Source of the DNA: Methylovirgula sp.
Lineage (GTDB): Bacteria; Pseudomonadota; Alphaproteobacteria; Rhizobiales; Beijerinckiaceae
Length of the DNA: 64,000 bases
NCBI RefSeq assembly: GCF_037200945.1
Contig: NZ_JBBCGP010000001.1
Span: 1,176,501-1,240,500 of the forward strand
Reading direction: 5' to 3'
The notes beneath the pieces were generated by a model. It saw only the letters and a list, made by a program, of their open reading frames with translations, was not told the origin of the DNA and ran no database searches. The position numbers and the translations under genes were made by a program. This document shows, piece by piece, positions 52,009 to 60,136 of this stretch (the stretch's first letter is position 1; each line of letters begins with the position of its first letter).

Positions 52009-52742
52009 ACGGCGGACATCGGCACGCGCGCGGCCCACGCATTCAGAAATGCATCCGCCCACCGGGCGAGTGGCGCGTCATGACGGTGCCAGCCTTCGAT
52101 ATGGAGATGGCGGGGCTGCGCGCCGGGCAGAACCATCTTGTCCGCTCCCTTGAGGCTCCAGCGGCACATCATGTCGAAGGTCACTTCGGGATGGAATTGA
52201 AAGCCGTAGGCCGTCGGGCCGTAGCGGAACGCCTGTGCCTCAAAATCCTCTCCTGAAGCCAGCAAGGTCGCGCCACCCGGCAGATCAAAGCCTTCGCAGT
52301 GCCATTGATAGACCCGCTCCGGGAACGGGCATTCACAGACATTGTGGCCATGGTACGTCGGCTGGATCGGATAATAGCCGACTTCGACCTTTCCATGCGG
52401 GTGGGCATAGACGCGGTGACCGAGATGGCGGGCGAGCATTTGCGCGCCAAGGCAGATTCCGAGGAAAGGCTTGTTCTCATTGAGCGGCACCTTGATCCAC
52501 TCGATCTCGCGGCGCAGCCAGTCTTCTTCATCGTTTGCGCTCATCGGGCCACCGAAAATGATGGCGCCGGCGTAATCAGTAAGAGTTTCCGGCAACGGAT
52601 CGCCGAATCGTGGGCGCCGGATGTCGAGATCGAAGCCGCGTGCGCTGAGCAGGCTGCCGAGGCGCCCGGGGGAAGAATCTTTCTGATGTAGAACGATGAG
52701 CACACTGCTGGCGCCCGGCGTTTCAGGAATCATGTCGCCCAT
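52005..52742 (-). CDS. Class I glutamine amidotransferase-like protein
   Basis: This is a 245-residue stand-alone class I glutamine amidotransferase. The Cys nucleophile is in LGICLGAQMLARHLG near residues 94-108. The His-Glu pair is in FQFHPEVTFD near 191-200. Longer and distinct from the protein at 19530-20225, it resembles GuaA-like domains without the synthetase half. The acceptor is unknown. It is convergent to xerD with a four-base overlap. Confidence 0.87.
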   Translation of the reverse strand: MGDMIPETPGASSVLIVLHQKDSSPGRLGSLLSARGFDLDIRRPRFGDPLPETLTDYAGAIIFGGPMSANDEEDWLRREIEWIKVPLNENKPFLGICLGAQMLARHLGHRVYAHPHGKVEVGYYPIQPTYHGHNVCECPFPERVYQWHCEGFDLPGGATLLASGEDFEAQAFRYGPTAYGFQFHPEVTFDMMCRWSLKGADKMVLPGAQPRHLHIEGWHRHDAPLARWADAFLNAWAARVPMSAV

Positions 52743-52805
52743 TCAGACTGCCGATTGAACCATTTCTGCGGAAATGATCGGCAAGACTAAGGCAGAGGTC
52801 CTTGC

Positions 52806-53303
52806 CTAAGGCATTGCCGGCGACCACGGCCCAGCAAATGCCGTGCCCGAGGCGACGTCCGCCGCAACCTGCTGGCGCAGCCGCACCCGATCCACGCTTG
52901 AAACGCCGAGAAGATCGGCGATACGCGCGACGATGCTTTCCTCGACTTCTGAAACCGTACCGTCGGCAAAAGCGATTTCCCACATCATCGAAATGATCTT
53001 TTGCCGACCCTCCTGATCGAGGACCTTGTTCAGGGCGTGGGTGAAATGGAAGAAGTCGACCGCCTGTCGATCCTGCGCCTCGGCAAGCTCGATCAGCCGC
53101 GTCGTCGTCTCCGCATCGAGGTCAAAGCGGCTCTCGATAAGTTCGCGCAGCCGCTTGCGCTCCGATGCGTCGATCCGGCCGTCCGCCCCAGCCAGATGGA
53201 TCAGCAGCGCAGCGGCGGCAAGGCGAAAGTCGTCCGGCGAGAAATCGCGGCGCTCGGACGCACCGGCGAATTCCGCGACGAAATTTTTAAGGCGATCGAA
53301 CAT
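52806..53303 (-). CDS. TerB-like (tellurite resistance-type) helical protein
   Basis: This is a 165-residue TerB-family protein, all-helical with two acidic segments: HLAGADGRIDASERKRLREL (about residues 36-55) and IAFADGTVSEVEESIVARIA near 110-129. In TerB these acidic loops bind calcium; here they are AGADGRID and FADGTVSEVE. The cellular role is unknown. The ATG at 53303 has GGAG upstream. The long frame to 53678 crosses the neighbouring gene and is not used. Confidence 0.85.
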   Translation of the reverse strand: MFDRLKNFVAEFAGASERRDFSPDDFRLAAAALLIHLAGADGRIDASERKRLRELIESRFDLDAETTTRLIELAEAQDRQAVDFFHFTHALNKVLDQEGRQKIISMMWEIAFADGTVSEVEESIVARIADLLGVSSVDRVRLRQQVAADVASGTAFAGPWSPAMP

Positions 53304-53331
53304 GGCTCTCCGTGACTTCAGCGCCGTCGCA

Positions 53332-53649
53332 TCAGCGCAAAGGCAGACACGTCCAGTCGCCACGGACGTCCCGATAGAGGCGCCGTTCGGCATGCTGCCA
53401 ACGCAGGCATGAATGCCGCGACGGGAAGCACAGCTTTTCGTCATGCCAATCGACCTGCGCCGTCGGCGAATTCGGCGCATACGTGGCCGTGCCGCCGGAG
53501 AAGTGCCCGTACCAGACCGAATGCCACGGCAGCAGGCTTGCGTCGCAGGCGATGCCATCGCCGAAAATGGGCGGTTTGCCGATGTCGGTGCCGGCGTGCG
53601 CCGCGACCGATGCCAGGAAGAGAAAGACTGAAGCGAGGAGAAAGCGCAT
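53332..53649 (-). CDS. Small secreted protein, unknown function
   Basis: This is a 105-residue protein. Signal peptide MRFLLASVFLFLASVAAHA is cleaved before GTDIG. The mature part holds four Cys (GIACDAS, KLCFPSRHSCL, DWTCLPLR) and several Trp, suggesting a small disulfide-bonded periplasmic protein. The ATG at 53649 is preferred over a longer frame. No family is recognised. It lies 28 bases from the TerB-like gene on the same strand. Confidence 0.6.
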   Translation of the reverse strand: MRFLLASVFLFLASVAAHAGTDIGKPPIFGDGIACDASLLPWHSVWYGHFSGGTATYAPNSPTAQVDWHDEKLCFPSRHSCLRWQHAERRLYRDVRGDWTCLPLR

Positions 53650-53717
53650 GCCAAGGGTTCCGCAGCGGAGCAAGTCACGTCACTATAATTGTAGTGCCGC
53701 GGCTTGATAAGTGCGGC

Positions 53718-53954
53718 CTAATTACGAACCGATTCGTTGCTGATGGCTGTGCGCATGAAATAATAGAGAAGCACCACGCCGCACAGCGCGAAGAGGCCCT
53801 CAAGAACGTGGCTGATCACCGGGGATAGCTGCAAAAGGCCACCGAGCGCCCAGCCCGCAGCCCAGGACGCACCGACCATCTCGGTTCCCACAAGGATGGC
53901 GACCGCGATGAGCGTCGAAACATGTAACCAGTTGATCGTGCCGCGCTCAGGCAA
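53718..53954 (-). CDS. Small two-helix membrane protein, unknown function
   Basis: This is a 78-residue protein with hydrophobic segments at about residues 14-38 and 51-68 (VLEGLFALCGVVLLYYF). The start is a TTG at 53954 without a clear ribosome-binding site. No family is recognised, and it could be longer at the N-terminus. Confidence 0.5.
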   Translation of the reverse strand: MPERGTINWLHVSTLIAVAILVGTEMVGASWAAGWALGGLLQLSPVISHVLEGLFALCGVVLLYYFMRTAISNESVRN

Positions 53955-54122
53955 ATCCAGAACCTATCCGCTCCCGCCGCACAGGCGGCGAGGCGGCAAT
54001 AGACCATCGGCTTGCCAGGGGCAAGTTGGATTGATGAATGTTTCTGCCGCAGAGCCGCCAGCAGGTGCGTCGCGCGCACGCTGCTCAGGTTTTCGCGATT
54101 GATCGGTCCCGATGGGCTACGA

Positions 54123-54410
54123 TCAATTCTTGGCGGGCTGCTTGGGCCCGCCGTGCGAGGCATGGCCGCCCTTGCGGCCGGCTTCGGACGCGAGCTGATG
54201 GTTTTGCGAGAAGCTGCGCTTGTTCGGGCTGACGCTCTGTCCGCCCTTCCGGCCGGCCTGCGCGGCGAGTCCAGGGTTTTGCGAGAAGCTCCGCTTCTCA
54301 TGCGGCACGCTTTCGCCGCCCTTGCGAGCAATCGCGCGCTGCTTCTCCGGGTCCATAGAGGCGAACCCCCGCGTCGACGATCTTGTTGGAATATCAGTGG
54401 AATGTGTCAT
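54123..54410 (-). CDS. KGG-repeat general stress protein (YciG-like)
   Basis: This is a 95-residue hydrophilic protein with three KGG repeats: RGFASMDPEKQRAIARKGGE, then SFSQNPGLAAQAGRKGGQ, then SFSQNHQLASEAGRKGGH. This is the stress-induced KGG (YciG/GsiB-like) motif. Such proteins are small, disordered and induced in stationary phase or desiccation. The ATG at 54410 begins MTHSTDIPTRS. A perfect EcfG-type promoter, GGAAC-N16-CGTT, lies about 40-60 bases upstream, consistent with control by the EcfG encoded 2.6 kb away. Confidence 0.87.
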   Translation of the reverse strand: MTHSTDIPTRSSTRGFASMDPEKQRAIARKGGESVPHEKRSFSQNPGLAAQAGRKGGQSVSPNKRSFSQNHQLASEAGRKGGHASHGGPKQPAKN

Positions 54411-54447
54411 GTATTGCCCTCTTCGATAAGGCCTAGATGTGGGTGGC

Positions 54448-54472
54448 AACGCATGGTTCCGGCGAAGGTTCC
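54448..54472 (-). promoter_or_regulatory. EcfG-type promoter for KGG gene
   Basis: On the minus strand, GGAAC (54472-54468) and CGTT (54451-54448) are exactly 16 bases apart, matching the alphaproteobacterial EcfG consensus. It is 38 bases upstream of the KGG-repeat start. Confidence 0.75.
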
Positions 54473-54617
54473 AAATTTGACGGTCGAATAAGCCTTTTGT
54501 CGCAGTCCGGCAAAACGGCGCCGTTAGCGTTAAATTCCTATTGGGCGCCAAGGGGTCGAGACGATTTGCCGTTTCAGGCGTTAAAGTGGACTTCAAACAT
54601 GGGAAATGGAGATGACC

Positions 54618-54941
54618 ATGGCGGATTTGAAAAGCATCGGCGATCAGGCGACCAGTGATTTGACCGAGGACCTGACGGCTCTGCGCGATGATATTTCGAG
54701 GCTGTCGGCCTCCGTGCTGGAACTTGTGCAGCAACAGGCGGCAACGACCAAAAGTCAGGTTTTCGACGCCGTCGATGGCGCGCGGCAGCGGTTCGCGGAT
54801 CAATCGGCTGAGGCCAAGGATCGGCTCGGCGCGCTGACCACCGACCTCGAATCAACGATCGAGCGCAATCCCTTCACGGCGATCTTCGCTGGTGCGCTCG
54901 CGGGCTTCCTCATCGGTATTCTGGTGCGCCCGACCCGATGA
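54618..54941 (+). CDS. DUF883-like (ElaB/YqjD) membrane-associated protein
   Basis: This is a 107-residue protein. A coiled-coil-like N-terminal region (LTEDLTALRDDISRLSASVL) is followed by a C-terminal helix (AIFAGALAGFLIGILV near residues 88-103), the architecture of ElaB/YqjD inner-membrane ribosome-associated proteins. GGAG six bases upstream fixes the ATG at 54618. It overlaps the next gene by four bases (ATGA), so they form an operon resembling yqjDE. Confidence 0.82.
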   Translation: MADLKSIGDQATSDLTEDLTALRDDISRLSASVLELVQQQAATTKSQVFDAVDGARQRFADQSAEAKDRLGALTTDLESTIERNPFTAIFAGALAGFLIGILVRPTR

Positions 54942-55498
54942 ACAACTTTTTAGCGCGCCAATTGCGCGAAATCACCGCGACCGCCGAGGCGGCCGGCGGC
55001 CGGCTGGTTGCGAGCCTTATCGTGTCCCTGATCGGGGCGCTCGCTCTGCTGGCGGGGCTCGCCTTTTTGGCGGTTGCGCTGTTTCTCAAAGTTGCCGCAC
55101 TCGCCGGCGCCGTTTACGCGGCGCTTGCGGTGGGCGGCGCGTTCATTTTGGTGGCGCTCATCGCATTGCTGATTCTGAGTCTTCGACGCCCGGCAAAGCC
55201 GGCGGCGCCCAAACCCGTCACAGAACAGCAGAAGGTTGCGGCCGCGGCAGCGGCGGAAGTGGCGGCCGAGAAAGTGGAACGGCGGGCGGTGCTCTCCGCC
55301 AATATCGATGAAACCCTCGCGCCGGTTCTGGACGCATTACATCAAGCCAACAGACAGCCGGAAGAGCTTATCCTGCGGGTTGGCGCGGAACTTACCAAGC
55401 AAACCGGCGGCTTCGGCCTCATCGCCCTCGCGGTGGGCGCGGGGTTTCTGGCAGCACGACAAATCTCAGCCGATAAAAGGCGCCCGCCGGCTTTATAG
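54938..55498 (+). CDS. YqjE-like phage-holin-family membrane protein
   Basis: This is a 186-residue protein with two central helices (ASLIVSLIGALALLAGLAFL; VGGAFILVALIALLILSL) and a charged tail ending in another hydrophobic stretch (FGLIALAVGAGFLAAR). It matches the YqjE/holin-X superfamily pattern. It is translationally coupled to the DUF883-like gene. A seven-base-arm hairpin around its stop (55485-55504) separates it from phyR. Confidence 0.72.
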   Translation: MNNFLARQLREITATAEAAGGRLVASLIVSLIGALALLAGLAFLAVALFLKVAALAGAVYAALAVGGAFILVALIALLILSLRRPAKPAAPKPVTEQQKVAAAAAAEVAAEKVERRAVLSANIDETLAPVLDALHQANRQPEELILRVGAELTKQTGGFGLIALAVGAGFLAARQISADKRRPPAL

Positions 55499-55520
55499 CC
55501 GGCGAGGAGCCTGGAAACTT

Positions 55521-56342
55521 TCAGACCAGTGCGGCTTTTTCCGGCGGCGCCTTGCGGTGAGAGCGGCGATCGAAGAACAGCGCCTGGCTGATTACCGCCT
55601 TCAGGCTGTCGACGCCGAAGGGCTTGGTGATGAGAAAAGCCGGTTCCGGCGGTGTGCCGGTGAGGAAGCGCTCCGGATAAGCCGTAATGAAGATCACGGG
55701 CAACGAGAAATCGTTCAGGATCTGGTTGACGGCATCGAGGCCGGAGCTTCCGTCCGCTAATTGAATATCGGCGAGGATCAAACCGGGGGTCGAGGTCTTC
55801 GCTGCGGCGACGGCTTCATCGCGCGTACGTGCGATCGCCACGACGCGGTGGCCCAATTCTTCCACCAGCATCTGAATGTCGATGGCGATGAGCGGCTCGT
55901 CCTCGATGATGAGAACATCGCTATGGATCTGCTGTGAAATCTCCTTGCCAGCGCGATCGATAAGTGCCGTCGCCTCATCCGGTGAGCATTCGAGAATGCG
56001 GGCGACATCAGGCGTGTCGAAACCTTCAAGCGAACTCAGGAGGAAGGCGACGCGCGGCTGAAGCGGAATCGCCTCGAGGTTTCGCAACGCGCCTCTCTCG
56101 TCCGGCGATGTTGGGGCTTGGTCGACGAAGCCATTGATCGGCATCGACTCCCAGACCTTCAAAAAAAGGCGGTAGAGTTCGACGCGGACATCCGCATGGC
56201 CCGAGAAAGCTGCCGGTTCGGCGACAATAGCTTCCAGCGTCGCGAGTACGTAGGCGTCTCCGCCGGCCTGGGTTCCGGTCAAAGCCCGGGCGAAGCGCCG
56301 CAAATAAGGGACATGCGCGGATATCGCTTTCGATACGGACAT
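55521..56342 (-). CDS. phyR: General stress response regulator PhyR
   Basis: This is a 273-residue two-domain regulator. Residues about 1-135 form an ECF sigma-like domain (AHVPYLRRFARALTGTQAGG); about 140-265 form a receiver. The phospho-acceptor Asp is in LILADIQLADGSSG, the acidic pocket is in LIIEDEPLIAID, and the conserved Lys lies in ITKPFGVDSLKAVISQALFF. Phosphorylated PhyR sequesters NepR and so frees EcfG. GGAGG ten bases upstream supports the ATG at 56342. It is divergent from nepR-ecfG; no PhyK-type kinase is in the window. Confidence 0.95.
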   Translation of the reverse strand: MSVSKAISAHVPYLRRFARALTGTQAGGDAYVLATLEAIVAEPAAFSGHADVRVELYRLFLKVWESMPINGFVDQAPTSPDERGALRNLEAIPLQPRVAFLLSSLEGFDTPDVARILECSPDEATALIDRAGKEISQQIHSDVLIIEDEPLIAIDIQMLVEELGHRVVAIARTRDEAVAAAKTSTPGLILADIQLADGSSGLDAVNQILNDFSLPVIFITAYPERFLTGTPPEPAFLITKPFGVDSLKAVISQALFFDRRSHRKAPPEKAALV

Positions 56343-56378
56343 TCTCAAGTTCCTCCAGACCACATTCACTCGAAAGCT

Positions 56379-56403
56379 AATGCTTGGGAAGAAATTTAGT
56401 TCC
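56379..56403 (-). promoter_or_regulatory. EcfG-type promoter for phyR
   Basis: On the minus strand, GGAAC (56403-56399) and CATT (56382-56379) are 16 bases apart, one mismatch from the EcfG consensus. It lies 37 bases upstream of the phyR start, allowing positive autoregulation of the stress response. Confidence 0.65.
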
Positions 56404-56410
56404 CGTCCAA

Positions 56411-56435
56411 GGAACCTTTGTCAAAACACGGCGTT
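56411..56435 (+). promoter_or_regulatory. EcfG-type promoter for nepR-ecfG
   Basis: GGAAC at 56411-56415 and CGTT at 56432-56435 are 16 bases apart, an exact match to the EcfG consensus. It points toward nepR-ecfG, eight bases from the opposing phyR promoter. Both promoters probably respond to EcfG itself. Confidence 0.8.
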
Positions 56436-56593
56436 TCAAGTCGGGGGAAGACTAAATCATAATATCGCTAAGGTCTGATGCCGGCCCGAAATTCTTAAAC
56501 GCTTCGATTTCACGTAAAACACGATCGGATGAGAGTAAAGGGCTCGGTTGCCCGCGTAGAGGCGGTTTCCGCCAATGGGGTTGGGTTTCGCCG

Positions 56594-56971
56594 ATGGATC
56601 AGAACGGAAAACGAAATAAGGGCACGCCAGTGACGAGACCTATAAACCTTAAACCCCGGAACGTTGCATTGTCGTCACGCCATTCGGACCCGCCCCAATC
56701 TGATGAAGCCAAGCGCGGGGAGTCTTCCGCGCCCTCGTCCCATCAAGAGGCCAAGGGTTTAGCAGGTGTGAGCATGTTGCCGGTTTCGCGCCGCAAGCAG
56801 GCCCCCGGCCCGGAGATCGTCGAGCAAATCGGTCATCGCCTCGCATCCGTTTATAATTCGGTGCTTGCGCAGCCGATTCCTGACCGTTTTCTCGATCTTC
56901 TGGCCCAGTTGGAGGCCGGCGAGAGTCAAGGCGAGCCGGGCGAGAAATCCGTGAAAGAGGAGAAGCGGTGA
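56594..56971 (+). CDS. nepR: Anti-sigma factor NepR
   Basis: This is a 125-residue protein. Only the C-terminal half is conserved: IVEQIGHRLASVYNSVLAQP followed by IPDRFLDLLAQLE at about residues 75-107, the NepR helix pair that binds EcfG or phospho-PhyR. The N-terminal 70 residues are polar and probably disordered. A GTG at 56630 with AAGGG upstream is an alternative start. The stop overlaps the GTG of ecfG (GTGA), so the two are translationally coupled. Confidence 0.9.
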   Translation: MDQNGKRNKGTPVTRPINLKPRNVALSSRHSDPPQSDEAKRGESSAPSSHQEAKGLAGVSMLPVSRRKQAPGPEIVEQIGHRLASVYNSVLAQPIPDRFLDLLAQLEAGESQGEPGEKSVKEEKR

Positions 56972-57579
56972 CAGGTGTTCCGACCAACGCGGCGCCGCAG
57001 CCGAGGCAGGCCAGCGCGCAGATCAAAGCGGATCTGATCGCGGTCATTCCGAATTTGCGCGCTTTCGCGGTTTCTCTTTGCGGGAATCCGGACCGTGCAG
57101 ACGATCTCGTGCAGGAAACGCTGGTCAAGGCGTGGGGCAATCTCGATTCTTTCGTCGAGGGCACCAATCTGCCCGCGTGGCTTTTCACCATCCTGCGCAA
57201 TTTCTACTATTCCGAATATCGCAAACGCCGGCGCGAGGTCTCCGATCCCGACGGCATAATCGCGACGAAGCTCGCAACGGCGCCGGCGCAGAACGGCCAT
57301 ATGGATCTGCGCGATTTGCACGACGCCTTGCAGCAATTGCCGGGTGATCAGCGCGAGGCGTTGATCCTGATCGGCGCGTCGGGCCTTTCGTACGAAGAAG
57401 CGGCAAACATTTGCGGCTGCGCCATCGGGACAATGAAGAGCCGCGTCAACCGCGCGCGCAACCGTCTCGCAGATATCCTCGCGATCCATTCGACGAGCGA
57501 ATTGGGCCACGGGGAAGATTGGCCGCTCAACGATCCGATGGCCGTCAGCCATCACCTGTCGAAGACAGGTAGCGATTAG
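56968..57579 (+). CDS. ecfG: ECF sigma factor EcfG (general stress response)
   Basis: This is a 203-residue ECF15-type sigma factor. Region 2 covers about residues 25-95 (NPDRADDLVQETLVKAWGN); region 4 covers about 110-170 (ALQQLPGDQREALILIG and NICGCAIGTMKSRVNRARN). It directs RNA polymerase to GGAAC-N16/17-CGTT promoters. The GTG start at 56968 overlaps the nepR stop. Its own operon, phyR and the KGG gene all have such promoters in this window. Confidence 0.95.
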   Translation: MTGVPTNAAPQPRQASAQIKADLIAVIPNLRAFAVSLCGNPDRADDLVQETLVKAWGNLDSFVEGTNLPAWLFTILRNFYYSEYRKRRREVSDPDGIIATKLATAPAQNGHMDLRDLHDALQQLPGDQREALILIGASGLSYEEAANICGCAIGTMKSRVNRARNRLADILAIHSTSELGHGEDWPLNDPMAVSHHLSKTGSD

Positions 57580-57595
57580 CGTTTTCGCGTGTCCG

Positions 57596-58048
57596 TCATT
57601 TGAACGGGAAAGCGCGTCTTAGCTGCGCTGCTTTAATTCGTGTTCCCGCCGGTCGATCAGCATATTGGCGGTTTTCATCCGCGCTGTCGCGATTTCTGCG
57701 AGGCGCGGATGCCAGCTTGTCAGGGTGGTTGCGACGCGCGAAGCTGCGGCGAATGCGGGCAAGATCGTCAAGATTTCTTGCGGCCGCAAGATCAAGCTCC
57801 GCCGCGATGCTGTCTTCATCGGCTGTCGCGTCGAAGAGCGGCATTTGGAAGATATCACCAGCGTTTTCGCGATAAGCGTCGTGTCGTTTCGGCGTGGCGA
57901 CGGCTTCGGCAGCCTCCACGAAAATATGAAACAGCCAATCCTGATTGACGGGAGCCGGCGGGCCTTCGTCCTCGCCGAACTCATCATGCGGCGCGTGTGC
58001 GACATCCTCGAGGACATCGGCGAAAGACGGCTGCCTGATCGGCGGCAT
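57596..58048 (-). pseudogene. J-domain-like protein, frameshifted
   Basis: This open frame encodes an approximately 140-residue J-domain-like protein. The N-terminal part is acidic and unremarkable. Near the C-terminus, LDDLARIRRSFARRNHPDKL carries the HPD motif of DnaJ-type domains. After HPDKLAS the sequence degenerates (APRRNRDSADENRQY). The overlapping frame gives RLAEIATARMKTANMLIDRR followed by EHELKQRS, the expected continuation, ending at 57619. One extra G near 57706 explains this. Thus the intact product was probably a small J-domain-like protein of about 143 residues. Confidence 0.7.
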
Positions 58049-58230
58049 TAGAAACTCCGGCTGATTCCGGGCGCATTCAAACGACTGGCGCTTAAGATTG
58101 AATTAACTACGCCATGTCCCGAGCGTCGCCGCGTACGCATCCGCGAAATCCCGGCCTTCCGTAACGCGGCGTAAAAGCTTTTGTCGCAAAGGATTTGTTC
58201 GGTGGATTCACAAGAGCGCGATGTGACAGC

Positions 58231-60036
58231 ATGGAGATGACCGAAGCCGCGACCGAAGCGCTGCCTGCGGCGACGCGAAGCAAGCCTCTGCCGGTTTCGA
58301 TTCTGATTCTCGCGGCCCTGGCGCTGGGGCTCGTGATGTCATCCGCCGATCTTCACAGCGTATGGCAGCACGGCACGTTTGCCGATTCAGACGACGCGAT
58401 GCAGCTCGTCGAGGTTCGCAATTTCCTTGCTGGACAGAACTGGTTCGACCTGACTGTCGCGCGGCTCGATCCGCCGCATGGAATCTTCATGCATTGGTCG
58501 CGATTCATCGATGCGCCGCTCGCGCTCCTGATCAAAACCTTTGAACTCTTCATGCCCGTCGATGCCGCCGAGCGGCTGACGCGCATTTGTTTTCCGCTCT
58601 TGCTGCAGGGCCTGCTCTATGTCGGCATTGCGCGACTTGCGCGCCAACTTGCAGGAAAAGCGGCGATTCTTCCCGCGATTGTCCTCACATTGCTGAGCGG
58701 CATGAACTATACGCAATTCCAGCTCGGGCGCATCAATCACTCAGCTTCGCAAATTGTTCTGCTCGTCTTCATGCTCGGCAGTTTCATCGACGCGCTTGAT
58801 CCGGCGCATGCGCGCCGGGCAGCTTTCGTCGGCATTCTCGCCGCGATTTCGCTTGCGATAAGCCTCGAAAACCTGCCCTGGATTTTTGTCTTCGCCGCGC
58901 TTGCAATTATATTTTTTGTGGTTCGCGGCGCGGAGATGCGGACACACCTCATCGCATTTGGCGTGGGTCTCGGTGTCGCGCTGCCGCTCACTTACGTCGC
59001 GACGATCGGACCGGCACGCTGGCTGGATGAAAGCTGCGATGCGTATTCGCTCGTCTATTTCGTGCCGGGCCTCGCAGGTGCCGCGATGCTCATCCTTCTC
59101 GGCACCGTCTCGCTGTGGCTTAAAAGCGTGCCGGCGCGCATCGGCGTCGCTTTCGCCGCCACTCTATGCGTCGGTGGCGCGGTCGCATTCGGCAAGCCGA
59201 TCTGCTTTCTCGATCCCTATGCCGGGATCGATCCGCTTCTGCGCGATGTCTGGCTGAAAAACGTCGAAGAAGCCTTGCCGCTCTCCCGCTATTTCATCAT
59301 GCGGCCTTCGGCGGCCATCATTATGTTGATGCCTGTTTTGTTTGGCTTTGCGGCGGTGGTCGCGGCGTGCCGCATGGAGCGGGGCCTCGCCCGTCTGCGA
59401 TGGCTGACAATCGCTTCGCTTGCCGCGGCCGGCCTGCTTATGTGCTTCTGGCAGATCCGCATTTTCAGTTTCGTCGGACCGGTCGCGTTGCTTGGCGGCG
59501 CTTGGGCGATAGCCCGTTGGCGCGATCGTCTTTCGCGGGGCCGCTGGCACGAGGCCTCGGCGCTCGCGCTCATTCTTGTCCTGCCGTTTTCGTCGATTGG
59601 ATGGGCGCTTGCGGCGATGGGTTTTCCGAGCCCGGCACAAAAGCAGGAGCACGCGCGCGCAGCCTGCCTCGCCTCATCCGCTTTCGTGCCGCTGGCGCAA
59701 TTGCCGCCGGGATTGATCGCGGGGCCGATCGACGCCGGCTCGCACATTCTGGCACTGACACCGCATTCGGTGCTGGCGGCGCCGTATCATCGTGACAATC
59801 ACGGCAATCGCGTTGCGCTCGACGCCTTCCTCGCCGCGCCAGCTCAAGCACAAAGCATTTTGCGCGCGGACAATGTGCGCTATGTCGTCAATTGTTCCGG
59901 CTTCGGTGAAATGAAAGCGTTAGCGAAGCGCGCGCCCAATTCTCTTGCGATGCACATCGTCGCGAATACGCCGCCAGCCTGGCTGGCGCCCTTCCCGTCT
60001 AGCGGCGCGTATCAAGTCTTCGTGATTCGTCCGTAA
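58231..60036 (+). CDS. GT-C-like polytopic membrane glycosyltransferase
   Basis: This is a 601-residue membrane protein with about 11-12 helices. Before the second helix a loop reads GTFADSDDAMQLVEVRNFLA then DPPHGIFMHWSRFIDAPLAL, near residues 45-100. The SDD/DxD acidic pair and following WSR are typical of GT-C enzymes related to STT3/PglB oligosaccharyltransferases and ArnT-like enzymes. A C-terminal soluble region begins near residue 465. The lipid-linked donor and acceptor are unknown. I took the ATG at 58231. It stands alone between the stress locus and a LTXXQ gene. Confidence 0.72.
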   Translation: MEMTEAATEALPAATRSKPLPVSILILAALALGLVMSSADLHSVWQHGTFADSDDAMQLVEVRNFLAGQNWFDLTVARLDPPHGIFMHWSRFIDAPLALLIKTFELFMPVDAAERLTRICFPLLLQGLLYVGIARLARQLAGKAAILPAIVLTLLSGMNYTQFQLGRINHSASQIVLLVFMLGSFIDALDPAHARRAAFVGILAAISLAISLENLPWIFVFAALAIIFFVVRGAEMRTHLIAFGVGLGVALPLTYVATIGPARWLDESCDAYSLVYFVPGLAGAAMLILLGTVSLWLKSVPARIGVAFAATLCVGGAVAFGKPICFLDPYAGIDPLLRDVWLKNVEEALPLSRYFIMRPSAAIIMLMPVLFGFAAVVAACRMERGLARLRWLTIASLAAAGLLMCFWQIRIFSFVGPVALLGGAWAIARWRDRLSRGRWHEASALALILVLPFSSIGWALAAMGFPSPAQKQEHARAACLASSAFVPLAQLPPGLIAGPIDAGSHILALTPHSVLAAPYHRDNHGNRVALDAFLAAPAQAQSILRADNVRYVVNCSGFGEMKALAKRAPNSLAMHIVANTPPAWLAPFPSSGAYQVFVIRP

Positions 60037-60136
60037 TCGCAGGCGTTTCATCGCGAGATTGCAAAAGCTTAATTTGAAGGCATTGCAGTGCGAGCCTAGC
60101 TCTCTTTGATCGATTCACGTCGAAGGGAGGTCATCG

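Noticed and set aside
54938..55498. Holin-family protein as a prophage marker
   Set aside because: The arrangement with the DUF883-like gene is the YqjDE-type stress pair; no lysis or structural phage genes are present.
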